From NCBI RefSeq assembly GCF_963662255.1, contig NC_085047.1, positions 21,519,258 to 21,583,257 on the forward strand: a stretch of 64,000 nucleotides of DNA. Reading direction: 5' to 3'. The stretch is from Cinclus cinclus. Lineage: Eukaryota; Chordata; Aves; Passeriformes; Cinclidae. The notes under the pieces are model-generated. The model did not search any database, had not been told where the DNA came from, and saw only the letters and a program-made list of their open reading frames with translations. Below, piece by piece: positions 47,689-60,033 of the stretch. Both the position numbers and the translations under genes were made by a program. Numbering within the stretch: the stretch's first letter is position 1; each line of letters opens with the position of its first letter.

Positions 47689-47702
47689 GCACCAGCTGGC
47701 AG
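47689..47702 (+). promoter_or_regulatory. Second, weaker CTCF-like motif
   Basis: GCACCAGCTGGCAG is a 12/14 match on the same strand as the motif at 47663. Confidence 0.25.
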
Positions 47703-47728
47703 TTATGTCACACCAGCCCCAGATCGGG

Positions 47729-47761
47729 CTCAGACCCACCTCAGACCTGCCTTAGACCTAC
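47729..47761. repeat. 11-bp tandem repeat, three copies
   Basis: CTCAGACCCAC, CTCAGACCTGC and CTTAGACCTAC follow each other without gaps, directly right of the CTCF-like pair. Confidence 0.8.
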
Positions 47762-49823
47762 CTGCCTTTTAGTCCTTCAGCCCCTTGGTACTTGCCCTCT
47801 GCCAGGGCCAGGAATGAGAAGCACAGGCACGTCACTTCTCTTCATGAATGAGAAACTGAAGTGCAGTGGCTGAAGGTTGTGATTCCAGTAGGACAGGGCT
47901 TGGACAGCTGGCACTGGTCTCAGTAAACATTTAAGAGCTTGAAATTACCTAGAAAATAAGTGTGAAGAGATTTACATATTCCCTTATACCATCATTGAAG
48001 CCACCAAAGCATTTCTGTTTCCTGCAAAGCTTTGTGCTATTCACAAGTTCAATTGACCTGCTCCACACCACCTTCATAAATTACTGCATTCACTTGTTTG
48101 GAAGGTTCTGCAACATCTCAAATCCTGTTTGAATTGTAAACAAGACAATAGGAGTATCTGTTCCCTCACCTGCTTTCTCCCAGGACAGCTGAACATGCCT
48201 GGATTCTGGCTGTAGGTTGGTATGGGCTGTGCCCTGTGACATGCGGCATGACAATGTCAAGGGATTTGGTAGACCTTTTTAGAGCATGGGCTCCCATGAG
48301 ACAGTTCACCCAATATTTGGAAAGGTAAGCCATCATGTGAATGGGGAAGTATGTGTGAAGCACAAAGGAGAAGTAAAACTAGAATTTGATGGCAGTAGGT
48401 CTGGGATGCTGAGTATTTGTTTGATTTATTTAGGGAGAAGGGAATTTTCCTCCCTCATAGCCAGCACTGAATCATTAATGGAATTCTGAATTTGCCTCTG
48501 GAGAGGAAGGCGTTGCCTGATGCTTCAGACAAGATACTAAACTTGGTGGCTGCTAGCGCAACCGGGCCTAGCAGATCCTGTGCTACATTGCCGGGAGAAC
48601 TCTGTCAACCACCTGCTTGGATATCTCTGCCCTTGTGTATAGCCAGATCTACAGCACCACAAACATGAGGAAATTGTATCCAAAAAGGAACTTCACAGAG
48701 ATACCATGCTGTTAAGTGAATAGCAGCTTTTTGTAAAGAGCAGTTGACTTTGCAGATTGGACCCAAATGGATTTTGGTAAGAGTTGTTTGGGTTTTTTTC
48801 CATCAAAAAGATGAAAAAATGCAGAGAAATGGAGGATATCTTATACCTCTGGTTGAGGGCCATACCACCAATCATCCTCCTCCTTTGGACTTCACATGTA
48901 CTGCTCAAGACTGTCTGCAACCCACTAGCTGCCAAGCTTGGCTTTCCACCATCTGCAGCAGACAACCTTTTCTTTCAGCCTGCTGCTGCTGTTCAGGGCT
49001 CCGTCAGTTCAAATGGCAAACACGGATACAAGCATTACCAAAGCCAAAGCCCCATGTGGAGGGGACAGTGTGCATCTGGACCTGGGCCAGGTTGAGTCAG
49101 TCTTCTTTCTTCCTTTACATGCTTAAGCAGGAACCAGGAAATACCTTCAGGGGATTTTTTTTTTTCATATTCCTGCTTATTCTATTTATAAAGAACTGAA
49201 AAATTGTAAACATCCTCAAAGCACAAAGTACACTCTGAGCTTTTGTATTCTCAGGTTTTATGTTTGTTTACATTACAATAAGTCTAAATAAATAGAGGAC
49301 AATAGTAGCATCTTTTTGCTTTGTTTTCTGCCTGGTATTTCCAGTCTGGTCTGGAACAACTGAACCCAGGAAGGGATTCCCACTGTTGTCAGTGGCTCTA
49401 AATGAATATTTCAGAGCCGGTCCTACATTTCTTTTATTTTGCATGACCTAAACTCCTACCATTTTCACTGTGTGCTGACACTTTTTGCCATTAGCAGCAT
49501 CGGATCCCCCAGCAGGGATCTATCTCATGTCTTGAGGGTATTGGAGAGTTATGTTTCATTTCCCTGTGCTGTGTGTAATCTTTTTCTGCAGCATAAAGAC
49601 ACAGGGAGTACAAAGCCTTCCCATTCTCGTTTCTTAGTTTGTACAACACCTTTGCACTCTTCACTTCTGTAGGGGATGTCACGTGATGCAGGGAAATGAT
49701 GAGGAGGAGAGCTAGGGCCTTGGGAAGTGCTTGTTCTGATCACTGAGACTTAGCAGCTCTTGGGCATGACCAAAATAATTTTAAAATAAACCCAAACCCA
49801 AATCCTTCTTTAAAACAGCAAAG

Positions 49824-49876
49824 TTCTTCCCCTTTTCTCCTTCCCCTTTCCCTTTCTTCTTCTTTTTTTTTTTTTC
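49824..49876. repeat. 53-nt uninterrupted polypyrimidine tract
   Basis: Only C and T occur from 49824 to 49876, with a T-run at the right end. The tract can form triplex (H-DNA). No retroposon or exon follows that would make it a splice polypyrimidine tract or a tail. Confidence 0.9.
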
Positions 49877-52800
49877 ACTTGTCTCCTTCTCCTTTTTATG
49901 TTTCTTTTCCTGTGAGCACCAACATTTATTTTAACTTTATTTCTCAAATTTTCAGACATCTCTGGCCTCAAACAGGAACTGATATGCCAAAACCCCATGA
50001 GAGAGGTCTATTCTTACTATATTTCTGGCCTACTTTTTGTTGTGAGGAGAGATGAGTGCCCTCTGAAGCTCAGAGGTTTCAGCTGTTTCCCCAGACCACT
50101 GTGGCACTTGTCCAGAGCACCTACTCTGTGTAAAGTACCTGTCTGCTTACAAGGGAAAAAGAAGTTGCCACAGGGGTAAAATGCTGTCAGTTTGGAGAGT
50201 GGAAGAATAGGAAATGTCAGTCTACTTTCTCTTTTGTAGGGAAAACAGTGGCACAACATATAAAATGACCACTTGAAAGGCAGCAAAGGACAAAAGGACT
50301 GAACTCAGACACATTTCAGGTCAGCTGGGTGCCAGGTTTTCTCTCATCTCTTTTTCCTGTATTATCCAACTGCATCCCCTTTGTCTGACAACTTGCACCA
50401 AAAGTAACATCATATCAGCTGGATTCCTGGCATATTATTTTGGGAGCACAGATATACTGGACTCTGTCAATGAAGTTTATATAACATGAAAAGTATCTTA
50501 AAAATTAGACAGTTCTACAGTTCTCTAAAACCCTTCATTGACCCACATTAAGACTTCCACACAAACATTCTTAAAAGCTCTGCAAGTCAAATTCTGCCTC
50601 CTCAGTGCTTTTTTCCATACGACTTGTTGGGCCTCAGATAGTGTGGTTAATTTAGAGAGCAAATACTGTAGAGATGATGCCCAAGGACAGAAGTCCATTA
50701 TGTTGCCTTCATGGTGCAGAATATATCCAGGCAAGGGCAGAAGGGATGCTGGAGCAACAAACCATCTTGTGTTTCACTGAACTAAGAACCAATTCCATGG
50801 CAGCAGTTCTGTTGATTTAATACTAGCTTTACATAACAGTTTACCAGACTAGCACTGCAAATCCAAAGCCCTGAAATCTTTAATAATAATGCCTGGGCTT
50901 AAAGGAAGATGTATTTCACCTTTTTTGCCTCTTTTGCTTTCCTTTTCCTTTGGAAAAATGCCTAACAGAAACCATATGTGATACTTGTACACAGTAGTAC
51001 ATAAAATGAGAAGACTTTTCAGAAATTTTTTTCTTCTTGTGTTAGAAGTGGATTCAGCCTGTAAATAGATGCATTCTTTAGGGAATTAGCAGTTTGTTTC
51101 AATTTTAATCAGCCACATGATGCTATCCTAATATCATTTAACATGTATTCATCTTTTGTCCCCTGAATGCTGTCTAGTGAAGTTATAATATATTCAGAGA
51201 TTTGAAAGGCAGCAGAATAAGCACTCTCCCTAGTTATAAAATTACTATTCTGGGAACTAACCATCCAGTTAGTACAATTACTTATTTCCAGTAACAGCAG
51301 GTCCAACCTGGTTCAAAGGTAAAATACCTGGTGATGTGTAATGGCATAGTCTATAGGGAAGTTCCTCTCTGAGAACAACTGTGATCACCTTGAAGCAAGT
51401 ACATTAAAAATCCTTGCAGATTTGTACTGTACACAGTGTTCTAAAAATGTCGCTTTTCTCAAATTCTAGTATTTTATTTATACAAAAATTTGTGTATATA
51501 TGGCTTTTTTCTTCACAAATAGATTGTGGCAATGTGTAGGGCAAAGCCAAGTGACACTGAATTCTAAAATGCCTGACTTAGCAAAGCTGAAGGAAGAACA
51601 TGTGCTGTGCTTGGTAATCTGAAGTGTGCACATAAGCAACTGTTCTGGCATCATGGACATTTTAGATCTGAAATATATGTGCAGCCTTTAGATCAAAGGG
51701 TTCCTAAGCGTTTTATTATGCCGATTTATGTAATAATATCGAGCAAACTCCAAAGTACTACTATCTGGTAAACATTCACTTACCCACCTCTGATATGGAG
51801 CAATTGCAGGAAACAATCATAGCTACTCTCTAACAGCATGCAAGAAATTAATTTCAGTTTTGTGGCAGGAAGACTGGAAGCTCTTACTCACACATGAAAT
51901 GACAGAAGAAAGTCTTGCAGCTGATACCCTTGCCATAGTTTTACATGTATGTACCTCAGTCTTTCCAAAGGAGCAGAGGAGACTGAATGTGAGCTTAGGG
52001 GCAAGGTCCTGAATCTTGCTTGAGTCTGGAGATTGTCCTCGGAGTTCTTAGGAAGTAGAAGGTGAGGAGGTTCACAAGCACTGGCCCAGCAAAAGGAGAC
52101 CAGTAGCAACTGAGATATCCTTCAAGGTACACAGAGCAGATGAAGGGTAACTGGATAAGGGAATAGAACTGGACACACAGACCTTTGCTGGTAGGTGGGT
52201 GGGTTTGGGTGAAGGAGTGTTGAGTGTTTGCAAGGCCTCTTCACTTGTGTTGTCTGTTGTTGCATGGGTATCTGTGCAGGAAATGGTGGGGACTTCAGCA
52301 CCTCTACCAGGCTTCTGTGAGTTCCAGCTACTCTGAAATGTGTGGCACTGAGTGTGTACAGAGTGCCAGTTGTTGCCCAGCCTGGGAAGTGGTGTTGGTG
52401 ATACCAAGTGGACCTGGCCCAGAAATGGCACTTGTAGGTTAACCACTATTGGCCAAACTAACACACAAAATGGTTCAGCAAGTGGCTGTAGGCTTGTCAC
52501 AGGGGGTGGTTGAAGAGCACCAGGAAGGGCAGCAGCTCAGTAAAGAACAGGGCAGCTTGATCTTAAGAAGACAGAGAAATTGCATGAAACTAGAGGAGGA
52601 AGAGAAGGAAACACTCATCCCATACTCCTTGAAATCTCACTGGCTCCTCATTCATAAGGTGTAACAGTATTGCTACACTTTTCTGGCATTTGAATTGGGA
52701 AGGGTTCATATGTTGCTCAAATGTTGAATACTGCATATCAGCCAGAATCACCTTTTTCTTCTGCCAGTGGGACAGAGAAGCATCACAATTTTTCCTTTGC

Positions 52801-54417
52801 AGGGGGGGAAGGGAGTTAAGCTGTTTGAGCCAGGGTATAATAGCACTTTTTCTAGTCATGGCTGGGGTTTGGTTGGTTGCTTTTTCCTCTGTAGCATGCT
52901 TTTCCAGCCCTGAATTATTTTAGTTAGAACATGTTACTATTTTTCATCTCTCATCAGTCCAAACCATTGACCTAGTACATCTTTTGAGATAAAATGCATT
53001 ATTTGATAGAAGAAAATTGGTGTCAGTTTAAAAAAATTAATTGCACGCTCACCAGACAAACAGAGCCCTCAAGGACTAGGTCTCAGGCTCTGTATTTGCA
53101 AATGAGTGCTGACTCAGATAATTGAGCTTTTGGCAAGCTAGTCAGCACCCCACAATGTCACACTGAGGCCCAAAATATATTAAAGCATCTGTTTGCAAAG
53201 ATCATGCATGTGCCCACTCATTTGTTTACAGAACTATCCTAAATAAAAGGTCAAAACTTTACTGTAGTTTAGCTACAAGATTCTGAAAATAAGGAACAAG
53301 CAGCATGATTTCCTTCTCAAATTCAGTGTATTATGTGTAAATTTAAAACTTTCTATTCTTGTGGAGAGCGAAAAGTGAACCTAGCTAGAGGCAAGTGGTG
53401 AAGATAAAGTATGAATTGTTCTGACTCTGCAAAGAGAAAATTCCAAGCACACAAATCAACTCTTGTAACAGCAAAAAAAATCAGGTCCTTAATATTTTCA
53501 CAGCCATATCTGAGTCATGGGGTTTTAATAACACCATCAAGAATGTTATTGCCAATTATTTAATTATTCAAGGAAGAACATCCCAGGCTAGGCTTTCTAC
53601 CAACTCTCTTCTCACCATTGCTGGAGGATTGCTCTGAAAAAAGATGACCTTACGCTGGCAGAAACCTGTGGAAGTTTGTGGGAGTTTGCTTTCACTGTGA
53701 CTTGCAGGAAACAGTTGCTGAAAAGCTTAGTCTGATGGTGAGTGCTGTCAGGCAAATGGCCAAATTCGAAAAGGAATACAGGCACCTAAACACTCACTGA
53801 TCTCTGTGACAGGCTGTGGCTTGCATTTCTTCAGGTGGCTTGCTCCTGTATCTTCTTTTTTCTTTCAGGATTAACATGTCAAAGTTCAAAAGCTTTATTT
53901 TCACAAAAAATAAAGAATGTGTGTGTTTTCAAGAGCTGTGGGCAAGCTGATCAGCAGTGCAGAAATGAGAGTCCTGGGGAGGATAGTTAAAAAGCCAGGG
54001 GCAAATTTAGGTTACTTGACATGCAGATGGGTTGTGCTGAATGCACAGTGCCTTGGCTGTGCACTGTGGCTGGACAGAGGATGGCAGTGAGTCTGGGCAA
54101 AGGCAGTGATGCCTCACAGCCTGATGATGATAGCTGTGCTACTGGTGAAGCAGGAACATCCAAGGAATCAGTCCCAGAGCAAATGGGGCCAGTGTTCTGG
54201 TGGTGCTGAGCATCCTGTGCAAGTGTCCCAGGTGCCCCAGGTTTCCTAAAGAAAACCGGGGCGTGGGAGAGCTACATCCACCAGGTACTTTATATCCTTG
54301 CAGAAGTCCTCAGAGGCCACTAAACCTTAGAATCCTTGGGGCAAGAAAATACAATGTGGCTGAAAAAGCTTCTTTTACAGAGATCTAGGAATGCATCAGG
54401 TCAAAGCATGATATGTA

Positions 54418-54894
54418 ATGAAGTATATATTGTTTTGGTTTAGGAGCCGACAAGCAAAACTTTTACCAGTATCCACCACAAATGCAGATTTCCCTGAGAA
54501 TTCCATGGTTATTCCAGCCTTTGCCTTTTCAAGGTGGCATCACTGTCCTCTTAGAGTCACTGCAGCTTATTGCTGGGGACACCCACACCATGAAAGCAAA
54601 ATCTTCACACAGCATTTCCCTGGGCAGGCACAGAGCAAAGAGGATTTGTTCCACCCCTGTCAGACACCTAGAAGCTTAATCTTGGTGGTGGTGCAACCTG
54701 GGACCTGCTCTTCCCTGACTCCCACCTTTCATGATCCGCAGAGGACTTTGCATTGCTTTGATGCACAGTCTCCAGAATTGGGTTTGCAATTGCTCGCAGG
54801 AACACAGCCCACACCACAGTCAGCAATTTTGTCTCCTGACTTGACACAGACCTTCACTTCACTTGCAGCTGCCCTGAACCAATTTGGCTGGTAA
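54418..54894 (+). CDS. Longest open frame; probably not a gene
   Basis: A 158-codon plus frame, the longest in the window, ends with TAA at 54892. It starts at an ATG at 54418, but nothing like a promoter or Kozak context is visible. The peptide is rich in Pro, Ser, His, Gln and Thr and has no recognised domain, signal peptide or membrane segment. At this base composition about 0.3 frames of this length are expected by chance, and the region is slightly GC-richer than average, which raises that number. The antisense strand carries a Cys-rich frame (54729-54926) over the same bases, so at most one could be real. I list it for completeness. Confidence 0.15.
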   Translation: MKYILFWFRSRQAKLLPVSTTNADFPENSMVIPAFAFSRWHHCPLRVTAAYCWGHPHHESKIFTQHFPGQAQSKEDLFHPCQTPRSLILVVVQPGTCSSLTPTFHDPQRTLHCFDAQSPELGLQLLAGTQPTPQSAILSPDLTQTFTSLAAALNQFGW

Positions 54895-55966
54895 ATGCAG
54901 CTAGGTAGGCTGAACAGAAGTTTCACTGAAGTAAGATAAACAAGTTCAAGCCTTTATTAGCATCCAGCTTCCAGAAGTGAATGTGGTCTAAGGAGACACA
55001 TAAATCCTTTTTTACTTTGTGAGAAGATAAAATGTTGCTTAATTCATTGTGTCAGGTCAAGATTTCCATTAGAATAAGTGGCTTGAGGAGGAATACATGC
55101 TTTTTGGAGAGAGTAAGACAAAAAATAAATACAAAGAACCATCACATGTGCATATGGCTACTGAAAAAAAAAATTAAACATTTTAAGTGCAGTACTTAGC
55201 AGCTACAAATTATCCATCTCTTTTGTGTCTCAGGGAAAAATATAATAAAATTGCAGGCCTTGATCAATGGTAGGTGAGTCATTTAATGACAAACGATAGT
55301 GGCAAGTCCAAACCTTTTAATTCAAGTACATTTTAATCTCCTGTCCTGTTTAATCATCCAATAATGGCAACTTGGATGGAGAGTGATAGACTGCGCATAC
55401 TAAGTGTCTTAAACTCCAAAATTTATTTGTAAACTATCAATGAAGAAGATGCTAAATAGGCTAGATCCTGACCTCTCCTGAGTGCTATTGCACTTATTTC
55501 ACCCAGATGAGGAGCACACCTGGAAAGTTAAAAGGAGTTCACTAAAACTTCAGTGAAACTGAGAAGTCATCACACTTTGAAAGGCAGAGAGAGAAATACA
55601 TGACAGCTTGTGTTGTGATCTAGAAACTCAGTCACTGCATTTTTATAACCTTTCTCCTAAAACCAGGAATTTATAGCCCTGCCATGCTCCAGAAACTATA
55701 ACATCCTGTCAGTTTGTATGGAAAATGCAAGTGTTCTCTCAACTTACTGTAGGCCTTTATTTTGTTTTCCTTTTTTTCTACCTTGTTTCTCCTAGTCTTT
55801 GGCTTTCTGTGTTTGCTAAAGCTATTCAAGAATGCATGCCAAACAACGCCCTATTACTGCTCTGCAGCTTTTATTTGAGAAGGCAGCTTCTCAAATGTAC
55901 TCATCCTAGGCAGCAATAGCTACCTTCACCTACAGTTAGGTTGCACAATCATTTCCATTTCAAGAG

Positions 55967-56012
55967 TCCTTTCCTTTTTTTCTTTTTTCCTTTTTTTTTC
56001 CTTTTTTTTTTT
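55967..56012. repeat. 46-nt polypyrimidine tract
   Basis: Runs of T separated by CC or C, all pyrimidine from 55967 to 56012. Low-complexity DNA. Confidence 0.9.
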
Positions 56013-58309
56013 AATCATTCAGGCTGAAATTTTCCATTCTGGGTGTGTACCTCAGGCCTCTTTTCCTTTATTTAAAATAAAACAACTTCATTATCATCCA
56101 TTTCTGAGAACAAGATGATGCAAAACATGTGCACTTCCCACATCAGGTATCTTACTGTAGTGCTCTGGTGCATTCACGCCTTTGCCGTCTTTGGAGGTCA
56201 ATGCAAAGCTGCCCTGCTTCTTAGAAGAGTCTTTATCATTACTGTGGTGTTTCTGGAAATTTGAAAAAGTGCAGGACTGAAAGACTTTGGCTTTGCCTGG
56301 TTAGAAGGAACCTAAAGTTTCCAAACTAAATTCTGTAAAAATGTGCCTGCCCTTCATGTGGAAACCAGCACAGTCTGAAGTGTCACAGCAGTGACACAGC
56401 ACTTGCCTGGCCTCAGGCAAAGAGCACAGGCACCAGAGAGAAGAGGGCCAGCCACAGCCAGAGCATTTTCCCCTTCAGATCAATAAGTAAAATCTGGGTT
56501 TGTTGTTCATGTTCAGCACATAATTTACTCTGTTTTCCTCTTAAGGAAGGTCTATGGACATGAGTTTTCCACCAGGAGTTGTTTCTCTGTAATCTCAGGT
56601 GGGAAGGGCTGATGAGTGGGAAAGGGTTGATGAAGAAGTTGATGTTCCAGCTATATCAGATAACCCTTGGAAGGACTAAGGTGAAATTTTGGTGCTGCCA
56701 TTGTTTAGTTTCCATTTAATACTTCAGAAGCATTGTGGAATATATTTTATACACCACCATTAACACTGCAGCCATTCAGAAGCCGGATTTGCCACTGCAA
56801 CTATATTCAGCTCCCCTTTATGGCATGATGGTGTGGAGAATATAGAGAAACAATTCAGAAATTATGATGTCAATGTGGCCAACTGGAGAGCCACATCCAC
56901 CTCTGGACTCCACTCATTAAACTGTCACCTCTGGGACTTATGACTTTTCCTTAATAGGCTTCAAGGTATTACCATTTTCTTTATGTCAGGCTTCTTCCTC
57001 TCATCCTCTCTCCTTCTGGTTTATGTTAATGAGAATATTACTACACAGTGAATAGAGAGCATATATGTGACTAAACGCAAGCATTATGGCAAAATATCAA
57101 CCCCTTCATCATAATAATTATGTACAAATAAAGAAAAGGCAAAAATGCCTTTTTTGAGATGCATAGGCTGTTTTAGTTACATTTTTCTTCTTCTGACAGA
57201 AGCAGAACCTGTAGGAGCAGGTCTGAGATTCTGCCACAAGCCTTGCACAGCTGGGGACAGGTCTACTGCAAGCACGGGAAGCACAGGGCTGCCTGGGGCA
57301 GCAGACTGCTGGTTTCAGACTGCTGAAGGGTGCTGGTTGCCACAGGACCTGCTTGGCCAGCACAGATACTCAGAGTACTGCTGGAGTTGTTGCTGCTGCA
57401 GAAGGGGCCAGGCTCTGTCCCTGGCACTTGCTGTGGACCCTGGTGAATGAGAACAAGGTGTCATCACATCTGGCTCCCATTCTCCTGTTTCTTCCTCTTA
57501 TCCTTCTGAACTGGCACCTGCCTCCTCTCTCAGTGCAGCAATGGTAACTTTGCCTGTGCAGCTCAGTTAATTTGTTCAGTAAGGAAAGATGCTGTTACTG
57601 CTGAATAAATACCAGGATAAGATTATTGGAAAAACTTCACTTATTTAAAAGTATTTAAGATTGTTTCCTCTAAAATGCAGAACTCTGAGTTCTAGGAACA
57701 AGCTAGGAATGACTGAAGATTTGCCACTCAACAGTTATGTGGTCATATCAAACCCAAGCTGCCTCACACAATCACAGATGCTTTTCAATTTTCTCCCTAA
57801 CACACTTAAGTGAAAAGTTATGACAAATGCAAAGACAAGTGATGTCAAAAAATAGTAAACATATAACCTTTTTATAAATGTCTCAACAAAACCATTGAGA
57901 CAATATTTCATATTTTCTGGTCAAGTTTGCTCTTGGGATAAATATTAAAAAATGGATAACCCCAGCAGCTTTGATTCTGACTATTGTTGTAGTCTACATT
58001 AGGGTTGATCATCCACAAGAGATAATAACTGAGATCTTCACTTGTGCACTTGTGTTTCATGATCCCACTTCAAAAAATTTGCAGTGGGGTCATGAAACTG
58101 GAAATGTTTGTGTTCGAGAAAGTTGCAGTGCTAAAGTGGTTATAATACACAATCTCTGATGTCTTTTTGATGTTGCTTAAGTTTTAGTACTAGTGACTTT
58201 TAAGAGGTTTAGTTATCTTAAACTGCTCTAAAGTCTTATGCTGTTTTAAGCAGTTTAACTTACAGTTGTGCCAGTTCATAGGGGTTGAGAGATCCCAGTT
58301 AAAGCAATG

Positions 58310-58329
58310 GGACGTGTCAGGACATGTCA
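58310..58329 (+). promoter_or_regulatory. Tandem p53-like half-sites
   Basis: GGACGTGTCA is followed without spacer by GGACATGTCA. Against RRRCWWGYYY they score 8/10 and 9/10. A third, poorer unit (AGACATACAG) follows. It may simply be a short tandem duplication of 10 bp. Confidence 0.25.
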
Positions 58330-58378
58330 AGACATACAGTTCAGCTCTGATGAATGCTCAACCTGTTGAAGCAGTCTC

Positions 58379-58392
58379 TTTTTTTTTTTTTT
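58379..58392. repeat. T14 homopolymer
   Basis: Fourteen T, with no retroposon body recognised beside it. Confidence 0.85.
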
Positions 58393-59892
58393 AATAGAGG
58401 ACTGTCACATATAAACATAGAGGCTTTTTGGCACTGAGGTTCAGGGAAAATATTAATTTCCTCAGATATTAATATTAACTCTGGAACTTAAAGGTGAAAA
58501 TCTGAAGTGGTATTTCGGTGCTTTTTGGCATGTTACTTATTTTGGGGTTTTCACTGCTGTATTAGGATTGCTCTCTAGGAGTAGATAATTGAAATAAATC
58601 CTAGCTCTTAAGCAGTGCTTCTCATCTGCTCATTGCAGTGACTGTTTGCCTTGCCCTCTCCAACTTGAAGAAGGGCAGTTGACAAAGTTTCAGAGGTTTG
58701 CAACTACTTTATTTTTACTGTGACGTAGTAAGAAGACACCAGTTCCTCTTCCTTCCCCTTGCAAAGCAAACTCACTGTTCCCATGAAAAAAAGGATGAAC
58801 ATCAAAGATCCAGCATGCCAGCAGTCTGCCTGGAAGCATTCATGTAGGAGGCAAAGGCAGATGACCATGCATTGCATCCAGAAGAGACCCAGGAAAGAGA
58901 GAAGGGATAGAACAGAAAAGAGCTGTACTGGGCAAGGAACACAGAGAGTCCCAAAGTTGGTGACAGCGAGCACAGCTGTGGCTGTGTGTTGGAGACTGTT
59001 AGCTTTGCTGATCACTATCTGCATAGCCTAGCTTTTTCCAGCACAAATTGGTTCTTATTATATTGCATTAATAAATAATTAATAAATTAATATCATACCA
59101 TATACAGTTGTGCTGAAAGGTTTTCTGGAACTCAAGCTACAGGGGAGCTTACAGGGGAGGGTTGCAGCCCTGTGTTTCTTGTCTAGTATTGAAGGGGTCC
59201 TTAGACAGATGATTGGTTTTATCTTCCTATCACAACTCCTCCCAAGAGTTTGTTTACTCATTGGCAGAGCCCTCCTCCAAGGAGACATGTCTCTGCCATT
59301 GATTCAGTTGGAAATGTAAGAATGGACCTTGCTGAGTGGATATTTCTGTCAGAAAGGTGCTTAACATGCTTGGCACATTGCTAAGAATATTTCATAAGCA
59401 ATAACAGTAGTACTGTCTCTGTAGTAAAGATCTTAAATACAGGAGAGAGAGGACTAAAACACTACAGCAGTACTTTCACCTGGGGCAGTTACAGAAAATC
59501 TCTTTTTCTACTGCCATCAGCTCTAACATTGAAAAGAATGGGTCTGTTTGCATTTGTGCTGAAGAGGTAATGTTGATGTGTTCCTAATTTTTAGAGAATA
59601 CCACAGAAACCCTTAGGATGATGAGAAATACAGATGAATAGCAAGAAATAAGAATGTGCCATTGTATTCCTGCAGCTCCTAATTTAGCTTTTAGAGTATA
59701 TTGGGCACAGACACATTAGTCACAGGCACAGATGATTTGGGCTTTGGGCTCTACCTCATCTCTGTTATTTTAGGACAAGACTCAGATCATTCCCTTATTC
59801 CCCTTTCACCCATCATTCCAAGTTCTTTGGTACCATTATCACTTAACTACTTTATATTACAAATACCTAACCAACTGCCTTGTGAGGAGACT

Positions 59893-60033
59893 GTTATTGC
59901 ACCCATGTGACTCATTAGAAACTGTATGACAAGAGGATAAAATAGACTATCCAAGAACACATCAAAAACTCCAGCAAGTCAGAGAGTTCAACCTGCTTTT
60001 CCTGAGTTCTAGGCTGTTTGTAAGCCACTGGAC
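59893..60033 (-). mobile_element. MIR-like SINE relic
   Basis: The plus strand gives 'ttattgcacccatgtgactc', GACTATCCAAGAACACAT, CAGCAAGTCAGAGAGTTCAA, CTGAGTTCTAGGCTGTTTG and AAGCCACTGGACT. These match, in order, the reverse-complemented MIR blocks 'ttattatccccattttacag', 'gacttgcccaaggtcacac', 'agtaagtcagtggcagagcc', 'tctgactcctaggccag' and 'ccactgg'. The element is nearly full length but strongly diverged. Confidence 0.7.

Larger units (their letters stand above)
45992..54417. other. Unique non-coding DNA
   Basis: 8.4 kb without a recognised gene. It holds a CTCF-like motif pair (47663-47702), an 11-bp tandem triplet (47729-47761), a 53-nt polypyrimidine run (49824-49876) and a G8 run near 52803. 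A weak MIR-like stretch may lie at 47826-47910 on the minus strand. Frames of 151 (48744-49199, plus) and 142 codons (52072-52500, minus) have no product I recognise. Confidence 0.45.
54895..59892. other. Unique non-coding DNA
   Basis: No gene is recognised. It includes a 46-nt pyrimidine tract (55967-56012), tandem decamers resembling p53 half-sites (58310-58329), a T14 run (58379-58392) and an AT-rich inverted stretch (59058-59100). Opposed frames at 58704-59031 exist on both strands; the minus one is very hydrophobic but antisense to an equally open plus frame. Confidence 0.45.

Noticed and set aside
47826..47910. Possible MIR relic on the minus strand (GAGAAACTGAAGTGCAGTGG)
   Set aside because: Only one block resembles MIR and the following blocks do not align by eye; too weak to call.
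48744..49199. 151-codon plus frame
   Set aside because: Several frames are open in parallel here and the end is a poly-T-encoded Phe stretch. The composition is not convincing.
58704..59031. Hydrophobic 106-codon minus frame resembling a membrane protein
   Set aside because: An equally open plus frame lies over the same bases. No splice or promoter context is visible and no family is recognised.
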